Shown: positions 5,487 through 7,665 of the stretch, one piece after another | Layout: each line of letters begins with the position of its first letter | How positions within the stretch are numbered: position 1 is the stretch's first letter | Assembly: GCA_016844625.1 (NCBI GenBank) | Contig: JAERMN010000294.1 | Span: 1 to 7,665, forward strand | Direction of reading: 5' to 3' | Length of the DNA: 7,665 nt | From: Deltaproteobacteria bacterium | GTDB lineage: Bacteria > Desulfobacterota > Binatia > UBA9968 | Translations under genes and position numbers: made by a program | The notes under the pieces: model-generated | Told to the model about the DNA's origin: nothing | Seen by the model: the letters and a program-made list of their open reading frames with translations, nothing else | Database searches by the model: none

Positions 5487-6865
5487 TGGCGCTCCTTTGG
5501 GTTCTCAGCTGTGGCTAGAGCTTTGTAGCTCGGCCCGATCTGCGTAATCAGCAACAACCACAGAACAACCAACGAGAGATTGATAATACTTAGAGTACGG
5601 CTGGTGAGAGAAAGTTGCACACTGAGAAACACCAGCCCGGTGGAAAGAAGATCGCCGATACGGACAAAAAACGTGTCGATGGCCGCTTTGGCCTTGTACT
5701 TCGCCTCCCGGCTAGTCGGCAGGAACAAAGCCTGGCGCACGGTGTTTTGCAAGGAATAGTCGGTGCTGTTCTCCAGGACCTTGGCAAGACGAATGGACGC
5801 CAGCACCGGCGCAATGGCGACCAGGGAATAGCTGCCGAAAACGATCAGCGGCATAAAAAACAGCGACGCCGGCACGCCGAAAAACTTGAGGATGCGCGAC
5901 ACTAAAAACAGCTGCGCGAGGGCCGAGAGCAAACTAACCAGGGCGAGAAAATCGCCGTAGAAGCTCGCGATGTACTGCTTCGCCTTAAGCTCGGCGGCAG
6001 CCTTCGGCGGCGTTGTCTGGCCGTCACTGGGCGCGGCAACCGTTTCGACGGCGGCGAAGCGCTGCGCTTCTTCAGTAACCTTCTGGCCAAGAATGTACTC
6101 GCCGGTGGTGTTGACAAGATTTAAAATCACCATCAAGCCGGCGATCAGCAAGAAATAGCGCTGGCCGACGACCAACTGGAACGCGCCTTGGTTGTTCAGC
6201 GGCAGGCTTGCTGCTTTGGCCGCGGCTTGACCGATCGTCACGCGCCGGTGAATCCAATTGGCCATGATGATGCACAGGAATAAGATCGCGCCGGCGAGCA
6301 ACATCAATCCCGCGCCGCCGAGGGATTGAAAAAGCATACTGGCCATCTTCGGCCCTAGGATCGCCCCAAGTCCGCCGCCAAAGGCGATGATCGGAAACAG
6401 CCGTTTGCCCTGCTCTTCGGAATAAAGATCGTTGGCAAAGGACCAGAACTGCGCGACGACGAAAAGATTGAAGATGCCGACCCAGAGAAAGAAAGGCACG
6501 CCGAGGGCGAAACCGAGGCGGCCGAAAAGATAAAACAAAAAAAACACCAAGATGCAGAACGACGTGACGCCGTTGATCAGCTGAATGCGCCGCACCCGAC
6601 TCGCCACCACGCTGTAGATCGGCACGATAACCAGCAGCAACAGCGCTTGGCCAGCCGCCGCGTAACTCTTAACCACGGCGCCGCCTTCGCCCAGGATCAA
6701 CGCCTCGCGCACGACCTTGATGATCAGGTAGGAGGTCAAGAGCAAAAACAGATTGCCCATCAAGAGCAGCGCGGTGAAGCCTTCGCCAGCGCGAACATCG
6801 GAAAAAAGCCGCAGCAGACGATCGATGATGCTAGCATCTTTTGAAGAAGTCGGTTGCGTAGCCAT
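5483..6865 (-). CDS. Npt1/Npt2 (Tlc)-type nucleotide transporter-like membrane protein
   Basis: The 460-residue inner-membrane protein resembles the ATP/ADP antiporter (Tlc, Npt) family, relatives of the major facilitator superfamily with about twelve helices. Visible hallmarks are SYLIIKVVREALIL (45-58), FWSFANDLYSEEQGKRLFPI (140-159) followed by AFGGGLGAILGP, and ENSTDYSLQNTVRQALFLP (365-383) running into SREAKYKAKAAIDTFFVRIGD (385-405, here abbreviated in two parts). Residues about 262-296 form a charged, Ala/Pro-rich linker between the halves. In obligate intracellular bacteria such proteins import host ATP; free-living homologues have no established substrate, so nucleotide exchange is only inferred. 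The ATG at 6865 has no ribosome site, but a perfect -35 box lies just upstream, suggesting a nearly leaderless mRNA. It overlaps the truncated cytochrome b gene by four bases. Confidence 0.88.
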   Translation of the reverse strand: MATQPTSSKDASIIDRLLRLFSDVRAGEGFTALLLMGNLFLLLTSYLIIKVVREALILGEGGAVVKSYAAAGQALLLLVIVPIYSVVASRVRRIQLINGVTSFCILVFFLFYLFGRLGFALGVPFFLWVGIFNLFVVAQFWSFANDLYSEEQGKRLFPIIAFGGGLGAILGPKMASMLFQSLGGAGLMLLAGAILFLCIIMANWIHRRVTIGQAAAKAASLPLNNQGAFQLVVGQRYFLLIAGLMVILNLVNTTGEYILGQKVTEEAQRFAAVETVAAPSDGQTTPPKAAAELKAKQYIASFYGDFLALVSLLSALAQLFLVSRILKFFGVPASLFFMPLIVFGSYSLVAIAPVLASIRLAKVLENSTDYSLQNTVRQALFLPTSREAKYKAKAAIDTFFVRIGDLLSTGLVFLSVQLSLTSRTLSIINLSLVVLWLLLITQIGPSYKALATAENPKERQ

Positions 6866-6873
6866 GGCCCGAA

Positions 6874-6901
6874 GTTATGAGTTACGCCGGCCACTTGTCA
6901 A
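6874..6901 (-). promoter_or_regulatory. Candidate sigma-70-type promoter of the nucleotide transporter
   Basis: On the minus strand TTGACA (6901-6896) is a perfect -35 hexamer. After 16 bases CATAAC (6879-6874) matches four of six bases of the -10 consensus. The predicted transcription start falls two or three bases before the ATG at 6865, which agrees with the absence of a ribosome-binding site. Promoter position is inferred from the hexamers only. Confidence 0.45.
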
Positions 6902-7036
6902 ATGCCAAGCGGGGACCGCGAAGGGAAATCATCACCACGAAGGACCTAGCGCGGCACAGCCGCAACCAAAATGAGAAAAGTCGGATTCACCACGAAGTGT
7001 GCCATGAGCATACGCTCGTCCGCTGAACATGAAATT

Positions 7037-7052
7037 GGAGGGATTTCCCTCC
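7037..7052. repeat. GGAGGGA/TCCCTCC palindrome
   Basis: GGAGGGA (7037-7043) and TCCCTCC (7046-7052) are perfect arms around TT. The site is far (about 170 bases) from the nearest gene start, so a regulatory role is not evident; it may be part of a repeat element. Confidence 0.45.
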
Positions 7053-7078
7053 ACCGGGACCCCGCTGGCCCCTTATTT

Positions 7079-7140
7079 CGAAGGAGGACACGAAGAGCAC
7101 GAAGTTTAAAACTGATATATCCGAAACTTCGTGTCCTTCG
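7079..7140. repeat. CACGAAG-type inverted pair
   Basis: The left arm at 7079-7107 carries CGAAGGAGGACACGAAG then AGCACGAAGTTT. The right arm AAACTTCGTGTCCTTCG at 7124-7140 is its reverse complement apart from a three-base and a nine-base insertion in the left arm. The 16 bases between are AT-rich. It belongs with the CACCACGAAGGACACGAAG dispersed repeats. Confidence 0.65.
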
Positions 7141-7221
7141 TATTGCTATCCAAACACTAACACCAACATGTTTGTCCTAGCGTGGCGCTTAAATATACCG
7201 GAAATTGAATGTCCTCGGATC

Positions 7222-7350
7222 CGGATATTCCTCCCGCAAAGGCGCAAAGCACGCCAAGTTCGGAGGGAAAAGATGAATTATCTTGAAGAATATTTTTTAC
7301 CGTTATTCTCCGACCTTTGCGGCCTTGGCGTCTTTGCGCGAGATATTCCG
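7222..7350. repeat. 129-base inverted-repeat element of the CGCAAAG family
   Basis: The left arm (7222-7266) contains CTCCCGCAAAGGCGCAAAG, CACGCCAAG and CGGAG. The right arm (7307-7350), read on the other strand, gives CGGAATATCTCGCGCAAAG, ACGCCAAG and GGTCGGAG. An AT-rich core of about 40 bases (7267-7306) separates them. Size, long imperfect arms and AT-rich centre resemble a MITE; no target duplication could be assigned. Confidence 0.7.
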
Positions 7351-7359
7351 TGTCTGACC

Positions 7360-7376
7360 GGTGCGCAAAGCGCACC
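7360..7376. repeat. GGTGCGC-AAA-GCGCACC hairpin
   Basis: Seven-base perfect arms (7360-7366 and 7370-7376) surround AAA, followed by CTAC. This GGTGCGCAAAGCGCACC unit is, to my knowledge, a widespread intergenic palindrome in diverse bacteria. It could form a stable small hairpin, but no T-run follows on either strand, so it is not a typical terminator. Confidence 0.7.
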
Positions 7377-7406
7377 CTACGAAAACTGTTAACAGCCGTA
7401 TCGGAA

Positions 7407-7484
7407 GGGCAACCACAGGGGGGTTGCCCCTACAAAACCGATTCCGTTTTTGCGCCCTTTGCGCTCTTTGCGGCTAATTTCCGA
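7407..7484. repeat. Intergenic direct repeat, copy 2 (GGGCAACC hairpin plus TTTGCG block)
   Basis: GGGCAACC (7407-7414) and GGTTGCCC (7422-7429) form the hairpin, then CCTACAA, CGATTCC and TTTTTGCGCCCTTTGCG, TCTTTGCGGC. It matches 321-397 over about 75 bases with few mismatches and small indels, in the same orientation. Confidence 0.8.
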
Positions 7485-7543
7485 ATCCGAATCCTTTTTG
7501 GTTGCAGCTCTGCAGCGCTAGGATCTTCGTGGTGAATCAAAAC

Positions 7544-7589
7544 TTTGGGACCTTGCCAGGTTATCCACACGGAATCCTGAAGTCCCAAA
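7544..7589. repeat. TTTGGGAC/GTCCCAAA inverted repeat next to the terminator
   Basis: TTTGGGAC (7544-7551) and GTCCCAAA (7582-7589) are perfect eight-base arms, with a smaller CAGG/CCTG pair inside (7557-7560, 7576-7579). On the minus strand the first arm overlaps the terminator's T-run, so the two structures cannot both form fully. The loop contains TTATCCACA (7561-7569), identical to the DnaA-box consensus, but only once. Confidence 0.45.
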
Positions 7590-7623
7590 AAAAGGCCCGG
7601 CCTGAAGCACAGGCCGGGCCTTT
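7587..7623 (-). terminator. Rho-independent terminator
   Basis: A perfect 13-base stem, AAAGGCCCGGCCT (7591-7603) and AGGCCGGGCCTTT (7611-7623), closes a seven-base loop. Read on the minus strand it ends in seven consecutive T (7593-7587), a strong intrinsic terminator. In the plus direction only three T follow, so it works mainly for transcription entering from the right edge. The stop codon of the partial gene at 7643 lies 19 bases upstream of the stem. Confidence 0.9.
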
Positions 7624-7642
7624 GAGAAAACTTCGAAATGCG

Positions 7643-7665
7643 CTAACGCGCGGCTTTGACTTGGA
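7643..7665 (-). CDS. C-terminal end of an unidentified gene (runs off window)
   Basis: Reading leftwards from the window edge, one frame gives Gln-Val-Lys-Ala-Ala-Arg and a TAG stop (7645-7643). The strong minus-strand terminator 19 bases further on implies that a transcribed gene ends just here, and this frame provides the best-placed stop; the other two frames run on through the terminator stem. Six residues are too few to name the product. Confidence 0.45.

Larger units (their letters stand above)
6984..7538. repeat. 14-base exact inverted repeat bounding most of the spacer
   Basis: GATTCACCACGAAG at 6984-6997 is the exact reverse complement of CTTCGTGGTGAATC at 7525-7538. The same core CACCACGAAGGAC also occurs at 6933-6945. 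These look like members of one dispersed repeat family and not like transposon ends, because no transposase lies between them. Confidence 0.6.
6902..7586. other. Gene-free spacer made of short repeats
   Basis: I find no supportable coding sequence here: open frames in this stretch are short, lack recognisable motifs and mostly run through repeats. It holds CACCACGAAG-type units (6933-6945, 6984-6997, 7525-7538, 7079-7140), a GGAGGGA palindrome (7037-7052), a long CGCAAAG inverted pair (7222-7350), a GGTGCGC hairpin (7360-7376) and the second copy of the GGGCAACC direct repeat (7407-7484). No tRNA-like or rRNA-like sequence was recognised. Confidence 0.7.

Noticed and set aside
6971..7180. Short open frames in the right-hand spacer
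   Set aside because: They pass through repeat units, have no recognisable motifs and lack ribosome sites.
6984..7538. The 14-base inverted repeat as the ends of an insertion sequence
   Set aside because: No transposase or remnant lies between the arms, and the same motif occurs elsewhere in the spacer as a dispersed repeat.
7561..7569. TTATCCACA, a perfect DnaA-box consensus, as a hint of a replication origin
   Set aside because: It is a single copy with no cluster, no AT-rich unwinding region and no dnaA or dnaN gene nearby.

Overview
The window reads as an ordinary chromosomal stretch from an uncultured, moderately GC-rich Gram-negative-type bacterium. Every gene I can support lies on the minus strand. 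Orphan solute-binding proteins, a family-2 amidohydrolase and intergenic spacers full of short palindromic repeats resemble environmental lineages once placed near the Deltaproteobacteria (Binatota, Tectomicrobia, Rokubacteria). This taxonomic guess rests on gene style only and is weak.

Layout in transcription order, right to left: the last codons of an unidentified gene (7643-7665) followed by a strong intrinsic terminator (7587-7623); a ~780-base spacer with no supportable gene, built from at least five repeat elements; an Npt/Tlc-type nucleotide transporter (5483-6865) with a good -35 box almost directly upstream; a translationally coupled 31-codon remnant of a cytochrome b561-like gene (5391-5486); a BtuF-like cobalamin/Fe-siderophore-binding domain protein without a signal peptide (4454-5362); a 118-base inverted-repeat element; a DinF-type MATE exporter (2958-4298); a TctC/Bug-type solute-binding protein whose signal peptide region is broken (1837-2760, remnant 2761-2838); a family-2 amidohydrolase (600-1772) preceded by a perfect palindrome next to a candidate promoter; a repeat-rich spacer (291-599); and the N-terminus of an NMT1/SsuA-type solute-binding protein (1-290) that runs off the left edge.

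Functionally the genes are a loose collection, not one pathway. The best pairing is the TctC-type binding protein with the amidohydrolase, 64 bases apart, a combination that suggests capture and hydrolysis of an organic acid or aromatic compound; no permease is present. I found no defence system, phage, CRISPR array, tRNA or rRNA. The most informative signals are signs of decay and rearrangement: two genes broken at their 5' or 3' part, a stop codon supplied by a repeat, and a ~75-base direct repeat bracketing a 7.1-kb block.
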